Notes: generated by a model not told the origin, from the sequence alone. Positions 18,764 to 30,567 are shown, counted from the stretch's first letter. The stretch is DNA of 64,000 nucleotides from Linnemannia hyalina (GCA_019671135.1 JAHRHY010000007.1:1-64000); one strand, 5' to 3'. Translations and numbers: made by a program.

Positions 18764-20235
18764 GTAAACTATTAGCAAAAATTCCTTTATATAACACACT
18801 TTTGGATTTTTTAAAACTATTAACGATAAACACGATAGGGGAACAAGCCCCTCAACCAGATGTCAAAGTATTTCATCATGGCGGTTTTGCGACAACTTTT
18901 TTGTAACCACCAATTTTCTCCCAACCACCAAAGTATACAAACGATATTTTATAGACATTTCCTAAGTCTACATAACTTTTATTTATACAACTTCTTTTTT
19001 CTGTCTTGTTATCATACAAAATGCGATAGAAATGTCACAATGTTCATACCCATTTGCATCACGAAATATGGGGTACGTTTTAAGAAACGTCTATTTTTAA
19101 AGACATAGTTGCTCTTTAAACAACACATTTTCTCTACCTTATTATTACACAAAATGCAATAGAAATGTCACAATGTTCATACCCATTTGCATCACGAAAT
19201 ATGTAATGTGTTTTAAGAAACGTCTATTTTAAACGACATAACTATTCTGTTAACAACTTCTTTTTTCTGTCTTGTTATCACACAAAATGCGATAGAAATG
19301 TCACAATGTTCATACCCATTTGCATCACGAAATATGTGATACGTTTTAAGAAACGTCCATTTTAAACGACATAATTACTCTGTTAACAACACATTTTCTC
19401 TACCTTATTATCACACAAAATGCGATAGAAACGCCACGATGTTTATATCCATTTGCATCACGAAATATGTGATGTGTTTTAAGAAACGTCTATTTTTAAC
19501 GACATAATTACTCTATTAACAATACATTTTTTCTATCTTGTTATCACACAAAATGCAATAGAAACGTTGTAATATAATAGCCATTTGCATTATAAAATAT
19601 GTGATGTGTTTTAAGAAACGTCTATTTTAAACGATATAATTGTTATATCTACAACTACCCACAATGCATGGTCTAATTGCGATATCTCTGTTTTTACCAT
19701 TGTCGTAATTACCTACAATCTGTATAACAATAAATGCTATAACAATTGTAAGTTAACCAAAGTGTAATAATATTAAACGTCGTGCAAATCGTGGGCTTAC
19801 CTAAAGTATGTCAACATTAAACATTGTAATACTTACGAGTTTATCAAGAATGTATTAAAATTAAACATCACGATAATCACGAGGTCATCCAAAATGCGTT
19901 CATATCAAATATCATAACTATGGTAATAACTACAGTTTGTCAGCTGTCGAATCGAATGCCGAATGTCAAATGTCGAATGTCGAATATTGTTGAGAAAGTG
20001 TAGCAATAACGCCATTAAAAACGTATCAGCTACCCTTTCTTTCCAACAACCAATGTTTGTTAAAGCCACTATGCTACTTTTAAAAAAATCGTGATCCAAC
20101 TTTTTTTTAAAACTACCACTACATCATCACCAGTATCACGAGTGCTATATTGGATATACACATAGGATATATCATGAAAAGGAGATATTAGTAACCATCG
20201 CTAATTATATAAACACGAAAACAAATGCTCTACTA
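18764..20235. repeat. Right inverted repeat with about five ~131-bp tandem units
   Basis: This is the inverted counterpart of 7898-9902. Tandem units (18993-19640) carry GTTTTAAGAAACGTCT about every 132 bp. The inner end has a TATATAAA on the minus strand (18786-18793) directed at transposase 1. Confidence 0.9.
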
Positions 20236-20686
20236 GGAGGCCATCCATGTTCGGCTCCACCAACCATAGACTACAGTATAAAAATATCTGTCAACACCTA
20301 TTAAAACAGTGTGTTCCTTGAGAGTACAACAAATCTCATCAGCTTTTTCCTTCCACCAGTCTCCATTTTCTACATTCACCACCACTACTTTGTAACATCA
20401 TCTACTTTAGCTGAGAAAGCCTTGGACATGATCATCTCATATTGGATCCTGGATATTACAGATAGTAATTTCCTTTCCAATATGAGATGATCATGTCCAA
20501 GGCTTTCTCAGCTAAAGTAGATGATGTTACAAAGTAGTGGTGGTGAATGTAGAAAATGGAGACTGGTGGAAGGAAAAAGCTGATGAGATTTGTTGTACTC
20601 TCAAGGAACACACTGTTTTAATAGGTGTTGACAGATATTTTTATACTGTAGTCTATGGTTGGTGGAGCCGAACATGGATGGCCTCC
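20236..20686. repeat. Right terminal palindrome (451 bp)
   Basis: The same 451-bp palindrome as at 7447-7897. Its central spacer reads in the same plus-strand direction as the left one, so relative to the element the two ends carry opposite spacer orientations. Confidence 0.9.
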
Positions 20687-20689
20687 TAA

Positions 20690-20822
20690 TGTAATTAGGC
20701 TAGAGACAGTAATTTAGTCATATGACCAGACACCGACATAAATGGAGGTGTCTGGGCTGTTAACAAAGATCCCTCTCTTGTCTTATCAATTCGATTGTGC
20801 GTGACTAGCGTAAAAATTTTCA
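20690..20822 (+). repeat. LTR of family R1, second copy, inverted relative to 270-393
   Basis: It starts TGTAATTAGG directly behind the palindrome and ends TTTTCA. A stem-loop pairs CCAGACACC (20726-20734) with GGTGTCTGG (20747-20755). No 5-bp duplication is seen; both neighbours are truncated elements. Confidence 0.75.
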
Positions 20823-23488
20823 ACTCTTGAACGTCGATTCAAAGTAATGCCCTCCGGTACAGGTAAAAACACCTTCATCTCCGGAATTGGGCAAAAGCTG
20901 GTGGAAGGGATCCTTGCGTTCTCCTCCAGTAGCTCCTTGACGCACTCCATAAATGACTTCTTTTCCTCGATGTACTCCCGCGTCGTCTCCACAGGGGGTG
21001 TCATAAGAGGTATGAGAGTCGGCTTCTCGTCCTCAACAGGCATATGTACTCGATCAGGAGACTCTACTAGGTCAGGTAAACCTATGATGTTGAAGCCATA
21101 CCGATGAAAGAGATCCATACCAATAGTAATGGCATGGGGTTGATCAATAACCTCGTATGGTGCGCAAAGCAAATTCTTTCCACAGATAACCTCCATGTTC
21201 TCTGTTTCGCCGATGCGTGCAATAGTCGAAGTATCCGCTAACTCGATGTACCCTTTCATTTTATTGACAGGGATCGAATATTTGCTGACTATTCTTGAAC
21301 TGATGAACGAGTGCGTGGCGCCTGTATCGATGAGCGCTCGGTGTTGTTCTCCGTGGATGGTGACAGGAACAAAAAGACGATGGTCTGGTTGGTTCTTGCG
21401 TTTGACCGATCCGTACGCAACTTGCACAAGAGAAAAATCATCGTCACCGAATTTAAATAACGGGTAGCCGTCACACATCTTTGCAACAGGGTTGTCTTTT
21501 AACGTGTGTCTTTCAAACGCTTGAGCGAGTTCGTCATCCTCGACTTCGTACGAGCCAAAAGCGCAACCATCATCTTCTTTACTGATTACACCAACTGCCC
21601 CATACTTGATCTTCGCTTTTATAATACCAGCCGTTTCAGCACTTCTCCCACCTTCCCCTCCGTCGAGAGGTGATGGAGGAGGTGAACCTACATGAACCGA
21701 CATTCCAAAGCGGGACTCCGCATTCGCTTTTCTCTTCTTTCTCCTTTTCTTCTTTACAACAAGATTGCCCTCCACACTGTTTTCAGTATTACTGCTGGTC
21801 GCCTCACGCATCACTTTATTCGACTCAACCATGGGTAACACATCTATCTGCGCCGTCACCAGAGGGGTTACATCAAGCTGACGAGGATCCTCGTTGGCTT
21901 TGGTTGTTATTGCCTGTGTGTGTGGAATAGACATGGCACTGTACTTAATAACGCAATCTTGTTCTTCTTCAACAACGTCCAGTAGCAAAGCAGGATCAAC
22001 GGACGTACCATTATACGGATGGCTCCTTCCTTTGCCACGATTCTGCCATCGTCCCTGCGGTGCTCCTCTACCTCGATTGCCGGGATACTGACCTTGATGG
22101 CCGTTTGGGTAGCTGTTATGGTTGTTGTTGGCGCTGACGGTATTGCTTCCTGACGATGCTCCTGCATTCGTCTGAGCGGCCACCGTCTTCTTTACTTGCT
22201 GATGTTGCCTATGGTGTTGGCTGCCTCCTTGGTTGATGCCGTCGCTCTCCTTGGACATTCTCGCCTTCCTCGACGCATCGATGAAGACCTTCCACTCCGA
22301 GCACTCATCAGGACCAAGGGCGTTCGGGATCGCGTTCATCAGGAAGTCCAACGACGTTACATCCGGCACCGCCATACCCACATGTTTCAGTAACATGTTC
22401 ACCGTCTCAGACAGTTGCATCACCGTCAAAGTCAGTGACGGGATTGACATCCTCAGAGTCTGGGTGACATCGGTGTGTTTAGGAAGCTCCTTGACACGGT
22501 AGACCTCGACCAGCCGTCGCAATCTCAGCTCATACTCCTTAAAAGACTCTGTCTTCTCTCTGCCCATCTTGGCGAACTCCTCCACCTCAGACGTCTTCTC
22601 ATGCAGAGTCATGGCGCAATCCACGAATGTCTGCTCGCACTGATCCCACGTCCACGCCGGACCCGTATCCTTTTTCCTCGCTCCTGTTAATGCATCCTGC
22701 ACTTTGACATCTAGATTCGCCAACGCTAATAAACGATAACAAATCTTTTCAAACGTCGTAGTGCCGTAGGCAAGGTTACCTTGGGTATGAAACTCATACA
22801 GGAAACAGCGAACTGAAGTTCGGATAGGACCGGACGTCTTAGCGTCGACTTTAGGCATCTCATGATCTGGCACCTTGCGATGGTACCTGGGCATAACATT
22901 GAGAAGCACAATCTGCTTGTCGTCCATAGTGCCATTCCCGCCATAGGAGGACTTTGGGAAGCTGGGTGTAGACGATGACGATGCGGCGCTGTGGACAGTC
23001 CTCGCTTTGGCTTTCCTCGCCAAGTTCATATCATCTAGACTCGACTCCCATAACTCCAGCTACGCCTTGATGCTGCGGACCGTATCCTGCAACTGGCCCA
23101 TCCTCTGGCTCTGCTCCGGGGTTCCTCCACCGTTCATCATCATCATTGCCGTCAGTTGTCCCTTTGTTGCCGTATGAATCTCCAACTGCTGCCCCAGATT
23201 ATTAACCTGCTCCTGGCAATACTCCGCTGTGATTATGGGCAGAACGCCAGACTGACCTCGTGTATGACCGACTGAGGGGGATTCCTGTCTCAATGAGTTC
23301 TCCGCCTCGTCGTCAACTTCCATGTCGACCTCTCCGCTGGGTTGTACCGTCTGCGACGATTCTCCCTGAGCAATACTCATGGACTCCATGGCCTCCTCCA
23401 CGACAGCCTCTGCATCGTCGGTACCACTTGTACCTTCTTTTGCAACACTCTTTCCATTCCTCAGAGTCATTGTCCTAAGTACAGTCAT
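20823..23488 (-). pseudogene. Ty3 element gag-protease with an in-frame stop, pol cut off
   Basis: Reading from the ATG at 23488 (MTVLRTMTLR), one frame encodes a Gag-like region (WDQCEQTFVDCAM, FAKMGREKTESFKEYELRL), a Gly/Arg/Asn-rich stretch without a zinc knuckle, and an aspartic protease (HRALIDTGATHSF, TIGMDLFHRYGF). The pol linker ends at about 20825, where the R1 LTR begins; RT, RNase H and integrase are missing. A single TAG at 23060-23062 interrupts an otherwise continuous frame. It is related to the intact element at 33021-38471 but its LTR differs from R1. Confidence 0.88.
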
Positions 23489-24129
23489 GACGAGAGTGAG
23501 GAACAAAGAAGGGAATGAGCAAAGAAACAAAAAATAAAATAAACTTGATGATTCTGATTCACTGATCTCTTTTTTCGGCGTCTCGACAATACAACGATTG
23601 CGATCACGAACAAAAGGAAAGGTAAAGGCGATAAACGTTCTTTATTTATGAATTGCTGCACAAACGTCTGTGTCTATATGCTTCGCACACCGGAGTGATA
23701 GACGACACAAGATAATGACGAAGCGAAAAGATCACTCAACAAAAAAGTTGAGGGAAAGCAAACTAGAGAGATGAATCGATCAAAAACAAGTACGATACAC
23801 ACAGGGGTTGAGTCTGCGGAACGTAGTTCAATCACCACAGTCACAATTTGACAGTGCTCCAGAAGAACCGAAGAACGAAAGAACAGTAGTACGATACACA
23901 CGGGATTGAACCTGTGGGGTGTACGTCAATCACTACTCTAGAAGAACCAGAGAGTGGATTGAAAGAGAATGGATGCACAAAGGATGTACAACCAACTCGA
24001 CAAGACTGTATGCACAACGGATGTATAAACAGCTTGATGGATTGAAACTGAATGCACGAAGGATGCAAAAACAGTTCAATGGATAGATAAAAACAATACA
24101 AACAAACCACTTGGATTCGTTAAAAAAAC
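23489..24129 (-). other. Leader of the broken Ty3 element (no gene seen)
   Basis: Between LTR and gag there are imperfect duplications around CACACAGGGGTTGAGTC and CACACGGGATTGAACC, and short ATGCACAAAGGATG-like repeats. No credible coding frame is present. Confidence 0.5.
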
Positions 24130-24248
24130 TGCGATAAAATAAGGTTTAGACTCACTTTGTAAGTAACGAGACAAGAAGAAGGTTGTATTAGGGCCCACCA
24201 GGAACGATCTCTTATGTCGTTCCTGGTGGCTTAGTTCTAGCTAGTTCA
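24130..24248 (-). repeat. 5' LTR of the broken Ty3 element (family R2)
   Basis: On the minus strand it runs TGAACTAG... to TTTATCGCA, about 119 bp. A 13-bp stem, CCACCAGGAACGA (24195-24207) with TCGTTCCTGGTGG (24217-24229), sits where the other LTR families have theirs. Borders are inferred from layout, as only one copy is present. Confidence 0.6.
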
Positions 24249-24290
24249 TGTCTTCATCTATCTATGATCCACAAGGCAAATACGCAACAC

Positions 24291-25687
24291 ATCTTGCTAA
24301 GCATGGAGCGTTCCAAGATATCCATCTCTGGAACATCACCACCGCCACGCAGATGATCAAGCGTAAACAGGCCAACGTATGTATTCTTTCCACATAGCTT
24401 GACAATGTACTTAGCCTTCATCGTAAAGTTAGTTGCATACTCAAGCATGTCGTTATTAGGATGAACCATCCATCCTCCATCCTTTGCAAGTGGTATGTCT
24501 TTCTCTGATCTAATGTTACGCACCGTTGTGGCCAGTGCAAATGTGTGTTCATCTTTTTCATCCTTAGAAACATCTACATTAGAAGATGGCTCTGCATTTT
24601 TGGGCATCTCTGAATGCCTTTTCTTTCGAGAAGTCTTCTTCTCATCATCCTTAGATGGCTTTTTATGAGATAGTTTTTCATCAGGGTTATCCTTAGAGGT
24701 ATCATCTCCAGATTCTACATCAGGTCTGTTATTGGACTTGCCATCATCAGAGTCTTTATCTTTAGAGGAATCATCGTCAGAGTCAGCATTATCAGACGTA
24801 TCACCATCATCTGTATCATCGTCAGAATTCTCATCAGCAGAAGACTCTTCTATTTTTTCTACATCTGCTGAAGTTGCCTCTTGAAGACCCATCTTGGCCA
24901 ATATGCGTGCCTCTTTCTCAGATATTTCTGGCGCAGGGAGATTCTTGCCCATGAGCTTAGGTGGACACAATGCAATGTAGAGATTCTTTTCCTTTAGCCT
25001 AATAATGTACTTGCCATTTACAGTAAAGCTTTTTGCATACAGGAAAGCTGGATTAGTTGCATAACGCGTCCATATACATGTATTAGCGAGTGGTACATTT
25101 TTCTTGGACGTTATGTCAACTACCTTTGGACTCAACGGAAAGGAGACGGCAATTATATCTTCTTCATCATCATCATCGGACGGCTCTTCATCCGATGACT
25201 CCTGCTTGTTTCTCTTTCGCTTCTTTGGTTCTTCATCCTCGGAAGTCATATCGTCATCGGAAGACACAAACTTAGAAGTATGTGTCTTCTTTAAAGCCTT
25301 GGAAGACTTGGTACGCTTGTCGACAGGTGCGTTGTTGTTACTACGTTTTATATAACCTCTATCTTGATCTTGATGACGTCCACAGTATGTTTGACCAAGT
25401 TTGGCTACACTACCACAATTAGCACCCTTAATAGTTGTGCCTTGACACTTGCGCGCAGGATCGTGGACATAACAATGCATGCCTTCATCATCAACTTCCT
25501 TCATGCATTTGCGCTTGGACTTGGTGCACTTTTCTCCACAAAAGTAGTATCTCTCTACTTCCTCATCCTCATCAAGCGCCTTAAAGATCTTATTTGCATC
25601 TTTCTTGTTAAACTCCACTCCCTTCTTAGAGGAGAATGTCTCAAAGGCCTTGGTGATGAGCTCGATTGTAAGCTGAACGTACTTCAT
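24291..25687 (-). pseudogene. Truncated Cys-rich four-repeat protein gene
   Basis: It matches 13490-15694 from the ATG at 25687 (MKYVQLTIEL) through the Cys/His unit and two of the four repeat modules, then breaks at LSKM, after which the frame reads unrelated residues to a stop near 24254. Its first linker has an extra stretch (KKRKRNKQESSDEEP). By eye it differs from the first copy more than the neighbouring transposases do from each other. Confidence 0.85.
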
Positions 25688-26318
25688 GTTTTTGGATATG
25701 AATAATATGGATTGTACTTGTGGTATGGTGGGTGTGAATGAGTTTTCAGTTTATGTGTGGTAGATTGCAGCTGCTTAGTACACTGATATAAAGAATTGCA
25801 ATAAAAGATGGTTGTATAGGTATGGATGGTTGTATAGATATGGATAATTGTTGGTTGGTTACTAGATAAAGATTAAGCAAGAGGGAAGTGGACTCCTTTA
25901 TTTATACTAATTCAGGAACACTGCCACAATGGACATTAATAGCGCTTGCTTATTAGCACTGCTTGGCGCTTAGTAACAAAAGAGTTTTAAAAAGGCATCT
26001 AAGTGGTTAATAATGTAGTGTTCCTCGTATGACGTAGATCTTGCTTATTAAGACTGCTTGGCATTAAAGACGGGGTTTAAAAATGGTTAAGAATGTAGTA
26101 TTATTTTATGACGTAGGTTTGTACATGTGTTTATCCTCTTAGTTAAATAAAAAGGAATGCTGTAGAATAGCATAGAATAGCATCCGATCTACTACAATAA
26201 TACCATGGCTTTTAATAATAGATACCGGTGCATATTAGCGTCTTGGCAGTTAATACCGTATCTTAAAGCTGACTAAATAGGCCATGTATGTCTATTCTTT
26301 TAAAAACCTGCAATAAGT

Positions 26319-27614
26319 CTACAGATTACCATTAACATCCATTTGTCGCTTCGTACCTCTAAGCTCAATGGAAAGACCGGGTTGCATTATTACTGCTTGA
26401 TCCATTGGTGTGTCCTCATCAACATTAACATCAACATCAACATCACCATGAAGATTAATACCAAGAAATTTGTTCTGGAGTTGTGCCATTGTATTTCCAT
26501 CCTCCACTAGCGCACCAACATCAACATATCCCATTGGTTGCTCAACGTCGTTCTCTGTCGTCGGATACTCGAATCCTTCGCGAAGCCAAGCTGTATGAAT
26601 TGGTTCTGCAGAAATCTTCAACAAAGCAACCATCTTTTTCATGTTTAAGAGTAACAAAGATAACTTCAACTGCAAATTATATGTTTGTTTCTTATCCACC
26701 AACACAGGAGTACGATTGTTGTGTTTCTCAAATGTGGAACCAAGGTCTGCAAACAGAGATTCCATCTGCGAGCGGAAACTACCAAAGGTGGTATTGTATA
26801 ACGCTTCTTCCTGTGTAAGTTCCTTGTTCTTCTGTTTACGGTATGGATGAGCGAAATTTTGGACTTTAAGAGTATCAGACTCATCTATAAGCCTCCTTAA
26901 GAACTGTGGATACCCTCCATCGAGAGCAATGCAATCCATCTCATGCACTCTCTTGTCCAACTTCATCGTTAGCAGCATTGTTCCATCAGCATTGTTCTTG
27001 CAAGATGCAGATTTGGAGACAAATAAAGCCATGCCATTACAATCCATTGCTACCTGTGTGCGTAATCCTGACTTTTTCAGCTTGTAAGAGTACATATCAG
27101 CACTACTCTCACCTTTGTATGTTGCTCTTGTATCATGACCATCAAGATGCAATGTAACATGCTTAAATAATGGAGGATTCTTTTCCTTTGCAGACAAAAG
27201 GCGTATTTTAATTGTGGAGAACATTGTTGCAATACAGTTGGTGATGTACTTGTTGTGCAAAGTATATTCTTTCTTATAAAACACAGAGTGCATTGCATGA
27301 AAACTACTTTTTGGCATGTGTGGTTCCATTGCTTCCATAGACAGTCCTTTGACAAGATGATAGAGCATTAAAAGACCTTTCTCCACTTCTTTGTATGGAC
27401 CAGGATACTTAACCTTTGGCCAGATGTCAACAAGAAAGAAGTACACTGGAATAGGACCAAGGCGTCGATTTAGGGTTTCTTTTATTTCTGGCATATACCC
27501 AATTTCCTTGCTTACAGTACGATGATTATTACGTGGTGTAATTGTTGGCCATCCAGCGTTGAGGAAAGTCCAATGGTCATCAAGCAGTTGTTGGAAGTGT
27601 TTTGTTAGATCCAT
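26319..27614 (-). CDS. DDE transposase 2, second copy (431 aa)
   Basis: This is nearly identical to 16369-17658. It has two extra residues in the acidic tail (VDVDVNVD) from a 6-bp repeat expansion and keeps all catalytic residues. The start is the ATG at 27614, 48 bp behind a TTTTTTAAAAA palindrome. It could supply active enzyme for related non-autonomous units. Confidence 0.88.
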   Translation of the reverse strand: MDLTKHFQQLLDDHWTFLNAGWPTITPRNNHRTVSKEIGYMPEIKETLNRRLGPIPVYFFLVDIWPKVKYPGPYKEVEKGLLMLYHLVKGLSMEAMEPHMPKSSFHAMHSVFYKKEYTLHNKYITNCIATMFSTIKIRLLSAKEKNPPLFKHVTLHLDGHDTRATYKGESSADMYSYKLKKSGLRTQVAMDCNGMALFVSKSASCKNNADGTMLLTMKLDKRVHEMDCIALDGGYPQFLRRLIDESDTLKVQNFAHPYRKQKNKELTQEEALYNTTFGSFRSQMESLFADLGSTFEKHNNRTPVLVDKKQTYNLQLKLSLLLLNMKKMVALLKISAEPIHTAWLREGFEYPTTENDVEQPMGYVDVGALVEDGNTMAQLQNKFLGINLHGDVDVDVNVDEDTPMDQAVIMQPGLSIELRGTKRQMDVNGNL

Positions 27615-27776
27615 AATAATATTTATGTATTGGATTGTCATGACGTTAACCAACAATAACAATTTTTTAAAAAGGCTTATACTTAACTGCATACACAACA
27701 GCATGTAGGATGGTATCTATCATATAGCAAGCACATAGTTGAGAATACAAATATATTTTTATATTTTTTTCGGTAG

Positions 27777-28270
27777 CGGCCCCTTCATGTGCAGAGGATA
27801 TAAAAAGGCATATAAAAAATATCCAAAGCCCAAGGAACGGAGTGTTTACTTCCATAACTGACATATCTCTTCATAGTGGGCAACAGAACACAGAATAAAA
27901 TAGCAATAGACAGCACATGTTTTTTTAAAATGTAATCTCTCCCCTGTATTTCGCCCCAAAGATACAGTTGAGAGTACAAGTGCTTTAGATGATGACATAC
28001 AAGAACTACTCTGGCGAATCTTGCAGTGAGGGTTACAGGTTAATAGTAGATGGACATATTCAAGAGTGTGGTGTGCGAAAAATAAGAAGACTTTGTTGTT
28101 TGGAGAATAGGTTGGTGTTTAGTAGGATAGTTGAACAAAAAATGTTACAATGGTTGTCTTATATGCTTGGTATCATATATACATTCTCATCCCATAGTCG
28201 CTATGGATATTGTCGAGATCTACAGAGATGTAACAAACACCATATGATAACTTGGACCTGAAAGGCCTCC
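27777..28270. repeat. 494-bp repeat, subtype B, right end of the second direct-repeat element
   Basis: It has the same length and ends as the other copies, but by eye about 5% different from the subtype A pair, for instance CATAGTCGCTATGG near its right end. TTAG follows at 28271-28274. Confidence 0.9.
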
Positions 28271-28744
28271 TTAGGGCTAATGTGTCCGTCTCTGGGAAGG
28301 AGCGATTAGCGAATGATCGACAAATGCTCATTTCTCTCAAGCATGACGATTTGACCATTGTTGTATGGTACCCCAGTGATGTTGGGGAAAGAAATGGTGG
28401 ATGAAATAAACTTATTTGTCCAGGTTAGCCCCCATCAGCAGGCATGATTTGCATGTCCGACGTACATCGAAATACGATGGCTAGTCTTGTGGTCGTTGTG
28501 GCTATTGTGGCTGAACAAACTTTATTTGCGGAGAGTGAAAGATCAATCACAATGCGCCAAGTATATAGTTTTCTGATCGAGTTATCATAGACGGGACGTT
28601 TTCTTTGTTTGAGTCGTGATCGACGAAAGGTCCAACACTTTTAGGTCGCTTGTGGCTAGTCTTGCGCTGAGTTCTTTTTCTTGATTGCATTACGCGATTT
28701 GTTTGCACCTTCAAACCATCAGCATCATGGAAGGTCATCACCAC
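28271..28744. other. No clear gene; probable degenerate LINE sequence
   Basis: Short open stretches on the plus strand (GKERLANDRQMLISLKHDD) may belong to a LINE, but stops are frequent and nothing can be assigned. Confidence 0.3.
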
Positions 28745-30063
28745 CCCTAGATACAACGGCGGCCTTGGGGTCATAGATCCGGCGAAGCAACAACAAGCTT
28801 TTCTCATTAAGCACCTTCGCAACGCCACGACTACGACAGTCTCCTGGGGGAAGGACATTGTACTGGATATTATCCTCTGGAAGACAAGTGACATCCATCG
28901 CCTATCCTTCATGCTGGACCCTCAGGAGAACAGACTCCACCAACAACTCAAACACTTCCCCCACCTTCTGTAGCTAGTCAAGGCGGCCAGCACACTCCCC
29001 CCGATCAAGACACCCACCATGCAGGCAGGACTTCCAGATTCGACCACTTTTCTGGAAAGCCCGCTGGAATGGTGGTTCCCTTCGATGGATAATGACAACA
29101 CCACTCTCACCGCACGGATTGGAGACCTGTTCGAGTTGGAGATAGACGGGAATAACAAGTTCAAGGCGGCATACAAGCGCCGACTCTCCCGGAAATCGAA
29201 GTGTATAAGAGACGAACTCATTACACATCTTGCAGGAACTAATACTCGGCGGATGTCACAAGCATACCTGGACGCGATACAGACACTGCATGCTGGAGTC
29301 GTCGGAGGTCGCCTGGCTCAGAGAATACGCTCACTCATCCTCCTCGACAACGGCAAGACAAAGGTAACTTTAGGGACTGCCTCCACCAGACAGATCCGAC
29401 AGTACCTGTCCCCGACTCTCGAACCCGAACCTCCCCCGACCCCCTTTCGACGATGCACCCTGAATCCGGCACCAAGTCCCAATGGCGCAAGTTCTGGAAA
29501 ACCAAGATTCCACATAGAGCCCGTTTTTTCTGGTGGCGATACAAGCGTGACATTATCCCATGTGGCACGCTTCGGGCCCACAGGTGGAAACAGGACGCCC
29601 ATTGTGACGCTCAGGGATGTAGGGAAAGAAAGGCTGACAAAAACCACCATATCTTCGGATGCAAGGGCATGTAATAGCAACAGGAGAAGGGTGATAGACA
29701 AGAGCAGGAGGCAGAAACGGATGGTGTTTATTGTACAGGGGAGCTAGGGTATTTATGTGTGCTAGGCTATGGGCTCCAGGATGGTGGTGATGTGGTGAGG
29801 TGGTGATGTGGTTAGATGGGGATGTAATTAGGTGATAATGTGGTTAGATGAGACAGTGGTTAGATGACGCTAATGATCTAGGGTCACAACAGATTATGAT
29901 ACTGTGACAGGGCAAGTACCTAGCATGGCAGTTCATTTTGCGAGAATACACGGACAGGCCCACATGGTCCGATGAAGATCTCCATACTTTGCTCTCCTTT
30001 AAACCCCCCATCTTTCCCATTAAGCCCAAATACACATCACCCCTCCACAATTGCTGGCCTGCT
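28745..30063 (+). pseudogene. LINE reverse transcriptase, C-terminal remains
   Basis: GGLGVIDPAKQQQAFLIKHL is the segment that follows the RT domain in many LINEs. Further on, WRKFWKTKIPHRARFFWWR and IPCGTLRAHRW with CDAQGC...HHIFGC form the RT-associated zinc-binding domain. After the solo LTR at 29670-29909 the protein resumes as GKYLAWQFILREYTDRP and ends at a TAG abutting the next 494-bp unit. An in-frame TAG near 28972 and at least one frame change make it a dead fragment. Confidence 0.8.
29670..29909 (+). repeat. Solo LTR (240 bp) with target duplication GGGCA
   Basis: Starts TGTAATAGCAACAGG, ends ATACTGTGACA, flanked by GGGCA at 29665-29669 and 29910-29914. A relative lies at 47158-47451, sharing TTATTGTACAGG and GGGTATTTAT. 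It splits the LINE zinc-domain region. Confidence 0.85.
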
Positions 30064-30073
30064 GCCTTATAGG

Positions 30074-30567
30074 CGGCCCCTTCATGTGCAGAGGATATAA
30101 AAAGGCATATAAAAAATATCCAAAGCCCAAGGAACGGAGTGTTGACTTTCATAGATGACATATCTCTCTATAGTGGGCAACAGAACACAGAATAAAATAG
30201 CAATAGACAGCACAAGAATTTTTAAAATGTAATCTCTCCCCTGTATTTCGCCCCAAAGATACAGTTGAGAGTACAAGTGCTTTAGATGATCACATACAAG
30301 AACTACTCTGGCGAATCTTGCAGTGAGGGTTACAGGTTAATAGTAGATGGACACATTCAAGAGTGTGGTGTGCGAAAAATAAGAAGACTTTGTTGTTTGG
30401 AGAATAGGTTGGTGTTTAGTAGGATAGTTGAACAAAAAATGTTACAATGGTTGTCTTATATGCTTGGTATCATATATACATTCTTATCCCATAGTCGCTA
30501 TGGATATTGTCGAGATCTACAGAGATGTAACAAACATCATATGATAACTTGGACGTGAAAGGCCTCC
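30074..30567. repeat. Solo 494-bp unit (subtype B)
   Basis: A complete unit, CGGCCCC to GGCCTCC. Flanks are TAGG and TTGG, so no exact duplication; exchange with another copy could explain that. Confidence 0.88.

Larger units (their letters stand above)
7447..20686. mobile_element. 13.2-kb element with long terminal inverted repeats and palindromic ends
   Basis: The left 2456 bp (7447-9902) and the right 1923 bp (18764-20686) are inverted copies of each other, differing mainly in the number of ~131-bp tandem repeats (about nine left, five right). The outermost 451 bp at each end is itself a palindrome. Between the repeats lie an 81-aa reading frame, a replication-initiator-like gene on the plus strand and a DDE transposase gene on the minus strand, the latter split by the element at 12873-18314. 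Left flank is CTTA, the target type used by the related 494-bp units; the right flank is TAAT followed by an LTR, so no target duplication survives. It may be a large cut-and-paste transposon, or an integrated linear hairpin-ended replicon; the sequence alone does not decide. Confidence 0.8.
24291..28270. mobile_element. Second copy of the direct-repeat element, left end lost
   Basis: It carries a truncated Cys-rich gene, an intact transposase and the right 494-bp repeat with the same inner junction (CGGTAG before CGGCCCC). The left repeat and about 260 codons of the Cys-rich gene are missing; 42 bp of unrelated DNA separate the break from the R2 LTR. Confidence 0.85.

Noticed and set aside
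7443..20690. A target duplication for the 13.2-kb element
   Set aside because: Left flank CTTA and right flank TAAT do not match, and the right neighbour is a truncated LTR, so the original right flank is probably lost.
23890..23940. tRNA-like T-arm (GGTTCAATCC on the minus strand) in the Ty3 leader
   Set aside because: No acceptor stem, D-arm or anticodon arm could be fitted around it.
394..24248. The Ty3 fragments at 394-2117 and 20823-24248 as two halves of one element
   Set aside because: They would complement each other roughly, but their LTRs (270-393 and 24130-24248) are clearly different and about 60 codons of RT are missing between them.
29019..29747. Plus-strand 242-aa frame as an independent gene
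   Set aside because: Its first half is LINE protein, and behind the frame change the real LINE zinc domain continues in another frame; the end runs into a solo LTR.
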